From: Kitagawia praeruptora
Taxonomy: Eukaryota > Streptophyta > Magnoliopsida > Apiales > Apiaceae
Assembly: GCA_037693485.1 (NCBI GenBank)
Contig: CM075347.1
Location: 57,322,501-57,386,500 of the forward strand
Reading direction: 5' to 3'
DNA length: 64,000 nt
Both the position numbers and the translations under genes were made by a program. Of the stretch, positions 40,257 to 51,882 are shown piece by piece; position 1 is the first letter of the stretch, and every line of letters starts with the position of its first letter. Below the pieces are notes generated by a model that had not been told where the DNA came from, did no database searches, and worked only from the letters and a program-made list of their open reading frames with translations.

Positions 40257-43175
40257 CTGGAGTTGGGTCAGTTGGGTTTAAAAAAGCTGAATCCTTCTGA
40301 TGCAGAATGGTTAGATAGACAAATCACTGAGGATGAGCTTGATTATGCTTTAAAAATGGCAGCAAATGACAAGGCGCCAGGGCCTGATGGTATGAGCTTC
40401 GGTTTCATTAAGTTTCTTTGGGATAATTTAAGGTCCCCTCTCCTAGAAACTATAAAAGATTTCTCTCAGACAGGTAAACTACCGAAGGGCTTCAATTCAT
40501 CGTTTATTGCTCTCATTCCAAAGACAACTCATCCAAAACTGGTCACGGACTTTAGGCCTATTAGCCTCATAAATTTAACTTCAAAGCTCTTTACCAAAGT
40601 GTTGGCAAATAGACTGAAACAACACATGCATTTTCTTGTCAGTGAGCATCAACATGGGTTCATCAAGGGAAGACATGGAACTGATAGCATTTTGTTATTA
40701 AATGAAGTCTTTCACAGTCTAAAGCAGGGAAAATCTTCGGGTTTGATCTTTAAGATCGACTTTGAAAAGGCGTTTGATACCGTAGACTGGAATTTTCTGT
40801 TGGAACTTCTGGAAAAAATGGGGTTTGGAGGGCAGTGGATTGCATGGATTCGACACTATTTGAAAGAAATCAGGATATCAGTTTTGGTCAACGGTTCTCC
40901 AACAACAGAATTTGTACCTCAAAGGGGGCTAAGGCAAGGAGACCCCCTTTCTCCCCTGCTTTTTAATTTGGTGGTTGAGACTCTGAGTATAATGCTTCAA
41001 TCAGCAAATTCATTACACTTGTATTCAGGGATCAAACTAGGGGACAACATGGAAATCACTCACCTTCAGTTTGCTGACGACACGCTGATTTTTATCAAAG
41101 ATGATATCCTTTCTATAGCTACGATTAGGAGAATCCTGTTATGCTTTCAATTTTTGACAGGCCTCAAAATTAATTTTGGTAAGAGTAAGTTGTTCGCTCT
41201 AGGCAAAAGCATGGATACACTAGCAGATGGAGCAAGCATTTTGGAGTGTTCAATTGGGGAATGGCCAATGTCGTATCTGGGAATTACAGTGGGCATCTCT
41301 GCAAGAAGACAACTATATTGGAATCCACTTTTAGAGAATTTCAAAAGGAAATTAGCAGGGTGGAAATGCGATTCACTTGACATGGCTGGAAGAGCATTGC
41401 TACTCAAAACAGTCATCGGCAGTTTGCCTATTTATTGGTTTAATACACAGCTATTACCTTCAACGGTTCGCCAAAAAATGGATTCCTTTAGTCGAAGTTT
41501 TCTGTGGGGTGAATTCAATTCGAATGGGGAAACACGTAAAAGGTTGCATCTCTTAAATTGGGAGACAGTCACACTACCAAAAGATTATGGAGGTTTAGGT
41601 ATTACTCCATTCATCTATATGAACAAAGCGCTGCTGTGCAAATGGTGGTATAGGTGGCAATCAGAGAGACCCAAATTCTGGAACAAACTGATTCGTGATA
41701 AATATGCTTGCCCCCCCAATGGAGACTTGCAAGAAAATTTAAGAGATAAGCATACTTCAGAGATGTTGACAAATATCCTATCCGTTAACAACGAAAATGG
41801 TTTTGATGGTGCTCTCAGCTCGCTAAAATTCAAATGGAACGTCAGAGATGGAAACACAACCCTATTCTGGGAGGATATCTGGTTGAGTGAGGAAGTTTCA
41901 AGTATTAGCTCCTCCTTTGTTAGGCTGTACAACATCTCTAAAATAAAGTTCCACTCAATTAAGGATGTGTGCTTGATGTGGAGAGACCCAAACACAAATA
42001 GTGACCAGCTATGGACAAGGTCGTTGCGAGCATGGGAATTAGAAGAAGTATGTAAGCTTAATGAGATAGTAAATTCGGTGGTACTGTCTATTGGGCATGA
42101 TACACTCATATGGAGGCACACAGGCAAACCTCTCACATGCAGGGACGGAAGAATCTGGTTTCAGAATCGGGTGGGGAGCAATCAAATCTCTTGGAAGCTA
42201 CTATGGAAAATCAGGGTCCCCCCCAAAGTCCATCTGTTCTTATGGAAACTAAAACAAAACATTCTTCCCACAAAATCACTGCTTTCAGCAAGGTTAGGAA
42301 ATATTATAGGCAGTGCAATATGCCCATTCTGTAAAACTTTACTTGAGACACAAGACCATCTATTTTGGCAATGTCAGTATGCAAAAGAAATCTGGATAAA
42401 AATTCTTGAATGGTGGGGTATTTCTGGATTGTTTCCTCAAATAAATTATGACAACCTCTGGAACTGGCATTCGGTATTCAATGAATCGATCTTGAAAGAA
42501 TGTTGGAACATCACTCTAGGAGCAACTCTTTGGTCATTGTGGCTATGCAGAAACATTCTAATTTTCGAAGGGAAAACTACTAAGAAGGAGGAGCTAATTA
42601 TCTTAATCAAGTTTCGAGTAAAGAAATGGTGTGAAGCCCTCAATCTATTCACAGTTCAGAATCTGGATCACTGGATGGTCAATCCCTTAGGCCTCTTACT
42701 AGCTGGCATAGCTAGTAATTCAGTCATAAATCCCTCAAACGATGGGGAGCTAGCTGGTTTCGTAGATGGCTCCTTTTTAAGGTCAAGTTCAGGCTCCTCT
42801 AAAGCGGGGATTGGTGGCTATCTACGAGATCACAACGGTGACCTGGTCTTCATTTTCTCGGGACCAACTACACCAGTAGGTGCTCTGGAATCAGAATGGG
42901 AAGCTTGCAGGTTCTTGGTGGATCACATCTGCTCAAGCCAGAAAAGGAATCTCGGTATCATCCTCCACTCAGATAATGCTGGAATGATCCACACTCTAAT
43001 GAGGATTAAAGCTGGTCTGTGTGCATATGATCACAGTTTTTGTCAGGCTTTTCAAACAAAGTTGATGAGCCTTAATATTAGATTTAAGTGGATTTCTAGG
43101 CACCTAAATATTGGAGCAAATGACCTAGCAGTTCAGGGGCGCTCGAAAACAAAAACAATAGGGGCTTGGTGTTGA
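40257..43175 (+). CDS. L1 ORF2 C-terminal part: RT, zinc region, RNase H
   Basis: The frame is open for about 970 codons and enters from outside, so no true start codon is implied. RT motifs: FRPISLINLTSKLFTKVL, FKIDFEKAFDTVDW, GLRQGDPLSPLLFNLV and LQFADDTLIF. The zf-RVT region has KVHLFLWKLKQNILPT and CPFCKTLLETQDHLFWQC. The C-terminal RNase H has DGS, ESEWEA, HSDNAG and RHLNIGANDLA, giving the D, E, D, D set; plant L1 elements are known to carry such a domain. The absence of stops over 2.9 kb suggests recent insertion. Expression without the upstream endonuclease would not support transposition. Confidence 0.92.
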   Translation: MELGQLGLKKLNPSDAEWLDRQITEDELDYALKMAANDKAPGPDGMSFGFIKFLWDNLRSPLLETIKDFSQTGKLPKGFNSSFIALIPKTTHPKLVTDFRPISLINLTSKLFTKVLANRLKQHMHFLVSEHQHGFIKGRHGTDSILLLNEVFHSLKQGKSSGLIFKIDFEKAFDTVDWNFLLELLEKMGFGGQWIAWIRHYLKEIRISVLVNGSPTTEFVPQRGLRQGDPLSPLLFNLVVETLSIMLQSANSLHLYSGIKLGDNMEITHLQFADDTLIFIKDDILSIATIRRILLCFQFLTGLKINFGKSKLFALGKSMDTLADGASILECSIGEWPMSYLGITVGISARRQLYWNPLLENFKRKLAGWKCDSLDMAGRALLLKTVIGSLPIYWFNTQLLPSTVRQKMDSFSRSFLWGEFNSNGETRKRLHLLNWETVTLPKDYGGLGITPFIYMNKALLCKWWYRWQSERPKFWNKLIRDKYACPPNGDLQENLRDKHTSEMLTNILSVNNENGFDGALSSLKFKWNVRDGNTTLFWEDIWLSEEVSSISSSFVRLYNISKIKFHSIKDVCLMWRDPNTNSDQLWTRSLRAWELEEVCKLNEIVNSVVLSIGHDTLIWRHTGKPLTCRDGRIWFQNRVGSNQISWKLLWKIRVPPKVHLFLWKLKQNILPTKSLLSARLGNIIGSAICPFCKTLLETQDHLFWQCQYAKEIWIKILEWWGISGLFPQINYDNLWNWHSVFNESILKECWNITLGATLWSLWLCRNILIFEGKTTKKEELIILIKFRVKKWCEALNLFTVQNLDHWMVNPLGLLLAGIASNSVINPSNDGELAGFVDGSFLRSSSGSSKAGIGGYLRDHNGDLVFIFSGPTTPVGALESEWEACRFLVDHICSSQKRNLGIILHSDNAGMIHTLMRIKAGLCAYDHSFCQAFQTKLMSLNIRFKWISRHLNIGANDLAVQGRSKTKTIGAWC

Positions 43176-43319
43176 GGAGATTGCACGAACCATGCAGTTT
43201 ATTTGTTCAGTTTTCTGCAATTAAGGATCCAAATGTAATGTTCGGATCTTACTGGTCCGGGATGTGGTCCACTGGCTCGTTTTGTTGAATTAATTCCCTC
43301 TCTTGCGTTCCAAAAAAAA
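40257..43319 (+). mobile_element. 5'-truncated L1-type LINE
   Basis: It starts abruptly within the ORF2 reading frame after ATATAG and ends with a short poly-A run of eight bases at 43312-43319. After the poly-A comes GATATATAATATG, similar to the TATATAAATATAG just before the 5' end, a possible imperfect target duplication. ORF1 and the endonuclease are absent, as in most genomic L1 copies. Confidence 0.85.
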
Positions 43320-43798
43320 GATATATAATATGAAAATATTATCTTTTAAATTTTTGAAAACCTTATAATTATCCATCTTTCGGTTTACTCTATGTTGTCA
43401 CTTATATCACTTATGTTAAAATAATATAGACATATTTTAAAATACTATTTTAACAACACTATTAACAATATTACAAGCAACAATGTCAACAATCTTCTTG
43501 AATACAAATGAACCAGGTTGTGTAAGCTTTATGAAGGGAGAGTAAGTGCACATGCATCTTTATTATAATTTCACATATTTTTATTCCTTCAAACTTATTC
43601 TAAACGTTACAAAAAAATGGTTTTGATGACTCCAAAGAATTCTAGAAAATATGATATATTACATTTTCTTTTTTGATAATTTATGTTCACGTTATTTAGC
43701 AATAACATACACACTTTTACAAATGATAATTAACATAATTTTATGATATAACTTCGTAAAAATAATTAAAAACATACTTTAAAATATACTAGCTTATA
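43320..43798. other. AT-rich stretch, nothing recognised
   Basis: No exon, terminal repeat or RNA gene was seen between the LINE poly-A and the next Helitron. Confidence 0.5.
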
Positions 43799-44884
43799 AT
43801 CCGTGCAATGCACGATTCCTTTTTTAATATATATACTCTATCTTAAATTCTTAAAATTTTACACGTACGATTTCATATTTATAATCTATCTTAAATTCTT
43901 AAAATTTGATTTCACGTGAAATTTATAAAATAATTTTTAATTTAGTGATGGTTTAACAATTATTTTTCAATTAAATATATGCAGAAACAAAAGATAGAAG
44001 AAATTAACGATTTTTTACGTTGAAAATTCAATCTGATTTATGAATTGTACTTATAATTCGTTTTGATTATCAAAATACTTTTATTATTATTTGAAGATAG
44101 TTCTACTAACAACCAAAAATAATTTTAATAATAAGTGTGAGAAGGATTTTGTCCAAAACTTTGATTATATGTAGTGTGGTCCTTCGTACGATAAAATAAA
44201 TGAGAACCGTTAGATCTTAAAATAAATAGATGAAAACCGTTGGATCTTGCATAAAAAAAATATTTTATATTTTAATATGTTATAAACTAAAAATTGTATT
44301 TATACTGAAATACGAAAAGATGTATGTTAAAGATTTAAATCATTATCAATGTAGGAATTCTACATTGAATAGGATTAATTAAAAATTGGCAATTATATTT
44401 TTTCTCTTCAGATTCTGAGTGTTTCCATTTGAATAATAAATATTAAATCATCACTAAATTAAAGATAGTTTTATGAACTTTGCGTGGATTATAAAATCAT
44501 CAAAATATGATTTCTAGATTTTAAGATTGGGCCCAAATAGTAAACATGAATTTTTTTAATACTAATAAAAAAATAAGTAAAGTTCAATTCTAATACAAAT
44601 TTTTTTAATTATATCATTTTCAGATTATAATTTTCCTTATAAAATTCAATTCTAATACAAACTTCTTTAATTATATCATTTTTATATTATAATTTTATTT
44701 CTAAAAATCACTTCTAATGTAACCTTTTATAATTATATTCTTTTTAGATTATAATTTTCTTTTTACAATGATATAATCTTGATCGTCTATTTTAAAAAGA
44801 TTAGATTCAACGGTTGAGATTATTTTGGTAGTACAACGACCAAAATTGTGGATAAGATCCTCTTACGCTTATTATATATAAGGA
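43799..44884 (-). mobile_element. Complete short Helitron, minus strand
   Basis: On the minus strand it begins TCCTTATATATAATAAGCG at 44884. It ends with GTGCATTGCAC (hairpin), then GGATTATAAGCTAG at 43799 followed by T. Both ends match the 28285-30029 element and the interior is homologous (for example 44190-44260 against 29050-29100). 1086 bp, no ORF, so non-autonomous. Confidence 0.75.
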
Positions 44885-46051
44885 TATAATGTCAAATCTT
44901 ATTAGGTGGGAAAAAATATTGAAAGAATGAGATTAATGATGACTATAAAAAATTATATACAGTGTTCATAAAATATTTTAATAATAAAAAATGATTCAAT
45001 AAACCAAGATAAATATAAAGGGGTAGACATAAAATTGATCTATGCAAACACAAATATGATAAAATTGAAGATTGTTAATTTTAAATTATTTATCTCTTTT
45101 TGAACCAATACATTTTCTTTCACAATCATCACTATTTTTTTAATAATTTAAATGTTTTCAATATCTATAAATTTATTTCAAATTTCAAATTACATTTGCA
45201 ATGTATATAGCATGGGTTATTTGCTAGTACACAAAATAATTTATTAAACAAAAAAAAATGTTCTATGATTTAGTTCATATAATCCATTACTTTGAATAAT
45301 AAAACGGTTATCTTAGAATGTTAAAGGTTTCGTACTACACTGAGGTCTGAGGGAAGAGAAGATGTTCATTGGTTTGATATTTTGCTTTTTAACCTCTCAT
45401 TATCGAAGAAAATACTAGAGAGCATGACTGGGAAGTGTCTACATGTCCGATTCAAATGTTTATGAATCTCAGTTAAAAGATTTGAAAATTTTAAATAAAA
45501 ATTTTCAATATTCAATTTATGATTTAAATATTAATTTCAAAAATTATATAATAACAATCTAGATGTGAATGTATAATTTTTTTGTAATAAGTTTAAAGTA
45601 TTTAGAATTTTTGATTTTTTGGTTTTATTTTTAAGAGAGTTTTCAGTGGAATCAAAATTTTGAAATGTCAAAACAATTCTCGAAGCTATAAACAAGTTGG
45701 CGAAAGATATCTCAAATATTCGGTCTCTGATTTTAAAAAACTTTTGGACGAGAGAAAAATTATCTAATAGCTTAAGAATTTATGGAAGATCATTGATCTT
45801 CACTTATACGATGTACGACAAACTGTAATGTCTCAAGTATCGAACTCCTATGATACTTCATAGCATGATCACTACAACTATATCTCAAGTTTCACCAAAT
45901 AAATTGCTAGCATAAGAGGGTTATTATTTTCAACATAGGTTACATTTGATCCATAGTACATGCGTCCGAATGAACGGATACAACTATCTCAGTAAATAAC
46001 CATGTTCCAAATTCTCGGTTAAAAAAACCCAATTTATTTGTACCACATTAA
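44885..46051. other. AT-rich spacer
   Basis: A weak Helitron-like 3' end (GCATGGGTTATTTGCTAG at 45210-45227 followed by T) is present without a matching start. Nothing else recognised; no coding exon. Confidence 0.4.
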
Positions 46052-46249
46052 TAGATTGAAGAGTAAAGTGCACTTTGTGTACTTGCAGTTAGGCTGTCAG
46101 ATCACTTAGGATACTCAATTTTAGAAAGTATCACGGGTTATACTGCACTTCACTTCACTTTTTGTTACGAGTTGCCCCTTTCCGTTAAATCACCCTAACA
46201 CCGTCTATCAGCCTGGGGGTAAAAAAGTCTTTTTAATATATATTAGCAA

Positions 46250-46555
46250 TTATACAGTATTTTTGACCTGCTTGTTATCCTCAAACTGCTTGGCCTGGTT
46301 ATCATTGTTTGCATTAATCTCAGTACTTGTTTCATCGTCATTCCTCTCATTAGTCTGAGTAACAACTTTAGGTGTCTTGACCTCACTCTCAGTCTTGTGG
46401 GAGGTGTCAACCACATCTTTAACAGGGACCATAGATGACGAGGTCATCATCCACAGTCCAACCAAACAAAAACCAACAAACACGACAAAAGTAATGGAGG
46501 AACAATAATTAGTGGATTTCCTACTACCATCAATCCTCTCATTCTCAACAAGCAC
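46250..46555 (-). pseudogene. Captured N-terminal exon of a PMT-type methyltransferase
   Basis: The reading includes RIDGSRKSTNYCSSITFVVF, a type II membrane anchor VGFCLVGLWMM, SSSMVPV, and an acidic tail with QTNERNDDET and QFEDN. This matches the N-terminus of the plant PMT family (QUA2-like putative pectin or cell-wall methyltransferases in the Golgi). The catalytic domain is absent. It follows the PPR fragment in the same orientation but in another frame. Confidence 0.72.
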
Positions 46556-46609
46556 ATTCAAAATCGTATTAAACGACTACACGGTACGAACACAATTAAT
46601 AGAGCTTCT

Positions 46610-47073
46610 CCCAAATTCCTAATAACCTCAATAAATAGAGCTTCTCCGCATCGAATATTACAAGATTTAACATACCCATGAAGCGTTTCAACTGTATCGA
46701 AATTTCGAGCTTTCGAAAACTTGTAAATGAGAGAAGAGTAAGAAGGGTAATCATGTTTGAAGCCCAACTGATGATAGTGATGAAAGAGTGATAAAGCTTC
46801 ATTTGGGTATTTGATTTGTTTGATGTTCATGAGAAAAGGTACGGGCTTGTGAAATTGAGAATGCTTGGGTGATGGTCTTGAAGATTTGTGAGTGTGGTAA
46901 GATTGAGAGTGAGGAGTGGTGGTGGTGATATGTATGTATAGACTGTGTATAAGAATGGTGGTGATATATGTATGTGCTGTTGGGGATGAGTTGGAAGGGG
47001 CTGTTGGGTAAGAAAGAGATGAAGAAATTAGGGATTGAAAATGAATTGGGGGTGCAGCTGTGTATACATACAC
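46610..47073 (-). pseudogene. Captured PPR protein N-terminal fragment
   Basis: The minus-strand ORF (46558-47073, 171 codons) has a Ser/Thr/His/Pro-rich leader of organelle-targeting type, then PNEALSLFHHYHQLGFKHDY, YSSLIYKFSKARNFDTVE and GEALFIEVIRN, about two pentatricopeptide repeats. The end is spoiled by a duplicated word AATAGAGCTTCTCC (46602 and 46636 region) at the junction to the PMT fragment, typical filler at a capture junction. PPR proteins bind organellar RNA; this piece is too short to do so. Confidence 0.7.
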
Positions 47074-47270
47074 TAAATAGCCATTGCAGCATTGAAATGT
47101 CTTTTTTACCCCAGGCTGATAGACGGTGTTAGGGTGATTTAACGGAAAGGGGCAACTCGTAACGAAAAGTGAAGTGCAGTATACCCCGTGGTACTTTCTA
47201 AAGTTCAGTATCCCAAGTGGTCTGACAGCCTAACTGCAAGTACACAAAGTGCACTTTACTCTAGATTGAA

Positions 47271-48800
47271 TTTGAATTTACAATCTAACATTATTGGCTA
47301 AGCTCGGTTAATAACCAGCATTTCTCATAAATATATTATTTACCCAATAAAATGGATCAATATAAGAATTTAAATAAAAAACACCTTTATTTGACACGTA
47401 GAATGCGTTAAAATTGACGATAAGGGAGGTAATTATCACGAATCAATATATTCTTAATGAACAGTAGTGAAGGCTCCCTCAAATTTACATAGAAAAGGGT
47501 ATTAAGGTAAATTTCTTTTTGAAAATCAACCAATTTAATCCCATTTAATGATCATTTTATAATATTTTAGCTACTCATATTACTAATAAAAATTGATATT
47601 TTGTCTAATTGGATTTGCACGTTATTCACAAACTTTCCAAAATTGTTTTGATTTGAATGATATATCATCTCATGCCTAGCTGTAATAACAACTCAAATTG
47701 TTATTTTGTTCCCCTAATTACTCTCCTCATTAATCAACTTTCCAAAATGATTTGTGTTATCTCTTCCACATTCTTGGTTTGTTTTTCAGAATTCAAAATT
47801 AGATTTCTTTATTATTTAACCACTAATATTACTATAAATAACAATTAGCAATTCAATAATTCAATAAAAATTGTAATTTTGTCTAACTGTGTTTGCACGT
47901 TGTTTGCAAACTTTCCAAAAATAGTGAGATTTTGTGATATATCACCCCTGATTTACCTAAAAAAGAATAAAAAGGTTTTTTTTTAAAAAAAATTACCAAT
48001 TTAGATCCATTTAAAAATCCGTTTTAATATTTTATCCACATATATTTCTATTGTTAAGAATTGAAAAATTTATACGCAAGTATTGACTAACTGTGAAAGC
48101 ACATTACAAACAAACTTTCCAAAATTATTGACATTTGGTACCATTGATTACTTCAATTTATTTTAATTGGATGTGCATTCATACTTATCAATTGAGATCC
48201 CAATTTTACGTTATCAACAATTCAAAATTTCATTTCAAATCAATTAGGTTATTCTCATTTCAAATCAATTAGGTTATTCTTTTTCCACATCCGGATTCAA
48301 GGTCTCTCAATTTTACAAATATTCATCATTTTATCCTCTTTTGTTTTTGTTTTTTCTTACTATGAATCCATGTTTTTGTGTGTATATGTGTAGTTTGATA
48401 CTAATTGATGTTGATTCTTTACAGATGAAGTGAAATCGATGTCGGCAAATATTTTGTTTTTGTATATTTAGAGTTTTATGTTTTGTATTATACATATATG
48501 TTCGTGTGTATATTTAATTCTTATGCAGATGAATCAATGATGGATATTAGGATTTGAAGTACGGAAAATTGTGTTAATATCGCGCCTCCACTTTTACTTT
48601 CATTGACCGAATCACTTTAAGTCTACGATCATGCCCAAGGTGCACATTAATCAACTTTTTGAAATGCTTTGTGTGATCTCTTCCACATACCTAATTTGTT
48701 TTTTAGAATTCAAAATTGGATTTCGTTGTTATTACTGCCGCCCAAGATTGAAGTTATTATCTTCTCATGGTGCATAATCGATAATACTTAATTCATTGTA
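47271..48800. repeat. AT-rich region with diverged direct repeats
   Basis: A word resembling TTTGCACGTTGTTTGCAAAC followed by TTTCCAAAA recurs near 47618, 47890 and 48085. A second block, AATCAACTTTCCAAAATGAT with CTCTTCCACAT and CAGAATTCAAAATTAGATTT (about 47730-47810), recurs at about 48650-48730. These are old internal duplications. No gene was recognised. Confidence 0.45.
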
Positions 48801-48848
48801 ATGGAACACAAACAAACATCGGCTTCGAAGACGGATTCTGAGAGAGAG
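48801..48848 (+). other. Exon-like stretch with ATG and GT donor
   Basis: An ATG at 48801 opens 16 codons (MEHKQTSASKTDSERE) ending at a GTATGA donor. The next exon-like stretch (from about 52100, after TGTGAACAG, reading RNLCKDMDSNTNVPSIDDSS and ending at a GTAAGC donor) lies beyond the 3-kb TIR element. They could be exons of one gene with the element in its intron. No family recognised; low confidence. Confidence 0.25.
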
Positions 48849-48905
48849 GTATGAAATTCTCGCTGTTATACCAAATTCATCATGATTCAAACAAAAAATG
48901 TAAGT

Positions 48906-48940
<35 letters not shown>

Positions 48941-49375
48941 TCATGATCTAGGGAGAACCTCCTTAAAGAGAGAACTCAAAGACCCCATCTAAGACCCTTC
49001 ATTTTTAAATCTAAGATTTTATATATCAGGGGCAATTGTGTGAAATCAAAAAAATCAAGATTAGTACTTATAAGGAAACATTGTATATTAAATTTATTAT
49101 GTAAACTTTTATTTATGGGATGAATTCATTTCTTCCTTGGGACGTAAATAATAGGATGAGCACCTGTTATGGAAATCTTAATTTTTTTAAAGATCATCTG
49201 TTAACGAATCAGTTAGCCTGTAGGAAATCTTAATTATTTTGAAGATCACCTGTTGACGAACATAGTAATAATACTATACGTAAGATTCTACAATAATGTG
49301 TTCTACTAAGTGTTGTATAATAAAAATATTTTTTAGTTTAGATATTTTCCACTTTCACTTTTTAATTGACATATT

Positions 49376-51180
49376 GATTTGAAACACATTAGAGAATCTT
49401 GGTGTATTACATAATATTTTTAAATGTAACTTAATTTTAAAAAAATTGTATAATTTTTCTTTAAAAAAAAAAAATATGTAGAAATATTATGTAGTACACC
49501 AAGATTCTCTTACGTGTTCTGTTAATTATTTGAAATCATAGTATTATTGTAAAATATATTTATATTAAGTTTCTACTAGATACTTTATTAATAGAAAATA
49601 AGTTTCGAATAGTACAAGTAAACATCATTAGAAATAATTCGTCGAACATTTATGAATTTTTTATAGCGTGTCAATTTTTTAAAAGTAAAATTCAATTTTT
49701 TATAGCGTGTCTTTTAAAACAATCCTGGAAGGAATTTGAAAAAAATAAAAAAAAGAAATAAATTGATAAATTGATTTGAAACACGTAAGCGAATCTTGGT
49801 GTATTGATGATATTTTTATATCTAACTTAATTATAAGAGAAATGTATACCTTTTCTTTTCATAAGAAAAAAGAAATACAAATTTTTTTTTACGTAATATA
49901 ACAACATTCTCTTAGGTGTTTTGTTAATTACTTTGGAAACGTAATATCATTTTATTAGATATTTAGTGTAATAGTCTAGTAAATATTTTATTGATCTAAA
50001 ATAAGTTTCGGTTATGTACAAGTACAACACTATAAATAACTTATCCAATATTAAAAAAAATATAGAATATTCTTTCAAATTAAAATTCAATTTTTTATAG
50101 CATGTCTTTTTTTTTTTTTGAGAAAACATAGCATGTCTTTTAAAACAATTCTCATATGAATCTCGAAAAGAAAATAAAAGAAAAGAAATAAAATGACATA
50201 TTAATTTGAAACACGTAAAAGAATCTTGGTGTATTACATAATATTTCTAAATGTAACTTAACTTTAAAAGAATTGTATAATTTTTCTTTATAAAAAGAAA
50301 ATATACAAAAACATTATGTAATACACCAAGATTCTCTTACGTGTTCTGTTAATTATTTGAAATCGTAATATTATTGTAACATATATTTATATTAAGTTTC
50401 TACTAAATATTTTTTTGATCAGAATTAAGTTTCGAATAATACAAGGGCGTTGCTTATTTGGCAATTTGAGATATTTTTATTGGTGAAAATTAATGTGAAT
50501 GTAGGGGATCCACTATTATTATTTGTCTTCTAGCCTATTAATACATGACATGTGGCATTTGGGATATATTTTGGGAAAAAATTTGGGACCTTTAGTATTA
50601 TTGATAAATAATTCATCGAACATTTATGAAAATTTATAGAATATTTTTTTAAAAGTAAAATTCAATTTTTTATAGTGTTGTCTTTTAAAACAATCCTTGA
50701 AGGAATTTGAAAAAAATTTATATATTGATTTGAAACACGTAAGCGAATTAGATGATATTTTTATATCTAACTTAATTATAAAAGAAATGTATGCCTTTTC
50801 TTTTCTTAAGAGAAAAGAAATATAAAAAAAATATTGTGTAATACAACAAGATTCTCCTAGGTGTTTTGTTAATATCATTTTATTAGATATTTAGATTAAT
50901 AGTCTACTAAAGATGTTATTGATCTAAAATAAGTTTCGAATATAGTTATGTACAAGTACAACACTATAAATAATTTATCCAACATTTAAAGAAAATATAA
51001 AATATTGTTTCGAATTAAAATTCAATTTTTTATAGCATATCTTTTAAAACTATTCTCAAAGGAATCTCGAAAAGATAATAAAAGAAATAAATTGACAAAT
51101 TAATTTGAAACACGTAAAAGAATCTTAGTGTATTACAAAATATTTCTAAATGTAACTTAATGTAAAATCTTGATTTGAAA
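49376..51180 (+). repeat. Array of about 400-bp tandem repeats
   Basis: The landmark GATTTGAAACACGTAAGCGA or a close variant is found at 49376, 49773, 50203, 50727, 51112 and 51172. Shared words in each unit are GAATCTTGGTGTATTAC, CTAAATGTAACTTAA, CATTCTCTTAGGTGTT-like and AAAATTCAATTTTTTATAGC. Units alternate slightly (GTAAGCGAATC versus GTAAAAGAATC), suggesting a higher-order two-unit repeat. A MITE interrupts the array at about 50443-50603. Confidence 0.75.
50443..50603. mobile_element. Second copy of the CCCAAA-end MITE
   Basis: Its right end inverted reads AATACTAAAGGTCCCAAATT, then TTTCCCAAAATATATCCCAAATG, close to the MITE at 8047-8232. The left end is more degraded (AAGGGCGTTGCTTATTTGG). 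It explains why one repeat unit in the array is longer than the rest. Confidence 0.5.
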
Positions 51181-51882
51181 CACGTAAGCGAATCTTAATA
51201 AATTAATAAAAAATAAAAAACACTTAACGAAATCTTTAACGAATAAGTAAAACACTTAACGAAATCTTGGCTATTATTCAAAAATACTTTAAAGAATCTC
51301 AAAAATAGTATATTTAATATTATTCAAAACACGTTGAATAATCTCTAAAAAAACACTTAGCAAAATCTTAATAAATTAATAAAAAACAAAAAACACTTAA
51401 GGAAATCTTTAATAAATAAGTGAAACACTTAACGAAATCTTGGCTATTAGATTTGTTCATTTAAAAAATTATATTAAAAAATCTAGAAAATGTTTGAATA
51501 AAGATTTTTATCAAGATTTTAATAAAATATTTTCGGTGGAGATTGTATGTTGCCATATATATTACGTTAATTGATATAAATCAATATTTTTAATTAATGG
51601 GTAATGGAATTATCGATTCTAAATATCTCACATTAATTACATTCATTTTAAGATAAGGAAACTGTTTTTTCAAAAAGTAAAAAAGATACGCAAACTATTG
51701 AGTGTTAGATTGATTAGTATATCCTGTAACTTTGTTTTCCAAGATTGTCCTTGTTGTACTAAAACAAAGAAATTATTAAAAAGATTTCAACCGTCAGATT
51801 ACTTCAGATTACTTAGTGATGAATGGTCATTAGCAAGGTCTCCTGGTTCTCCCATTTACAATGGTTCTCCCTTGATCATGAG

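Larger units (their letters stand above)
46061..47261. mobile_element. Pack-MULE 2 with perfect 9-bp target duplication
   Basis: The TIRs are about 165-170 bp. The left starts GAGTAAAGTGCACTTTGTGT and the right end is its inverse; similarity continues through ACTTGCAGTTAGGCTGTCAG, GGGGCAACTCGTAAC and the CACCGTCTATCAGCCTGGGG region. The target duplication is TAGATTGAA at 46052-46060 and 47262-47270. The interior of about 870 bp is filled by two gene fragments on the minus strand. No transposase. Confidence 0.9.
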
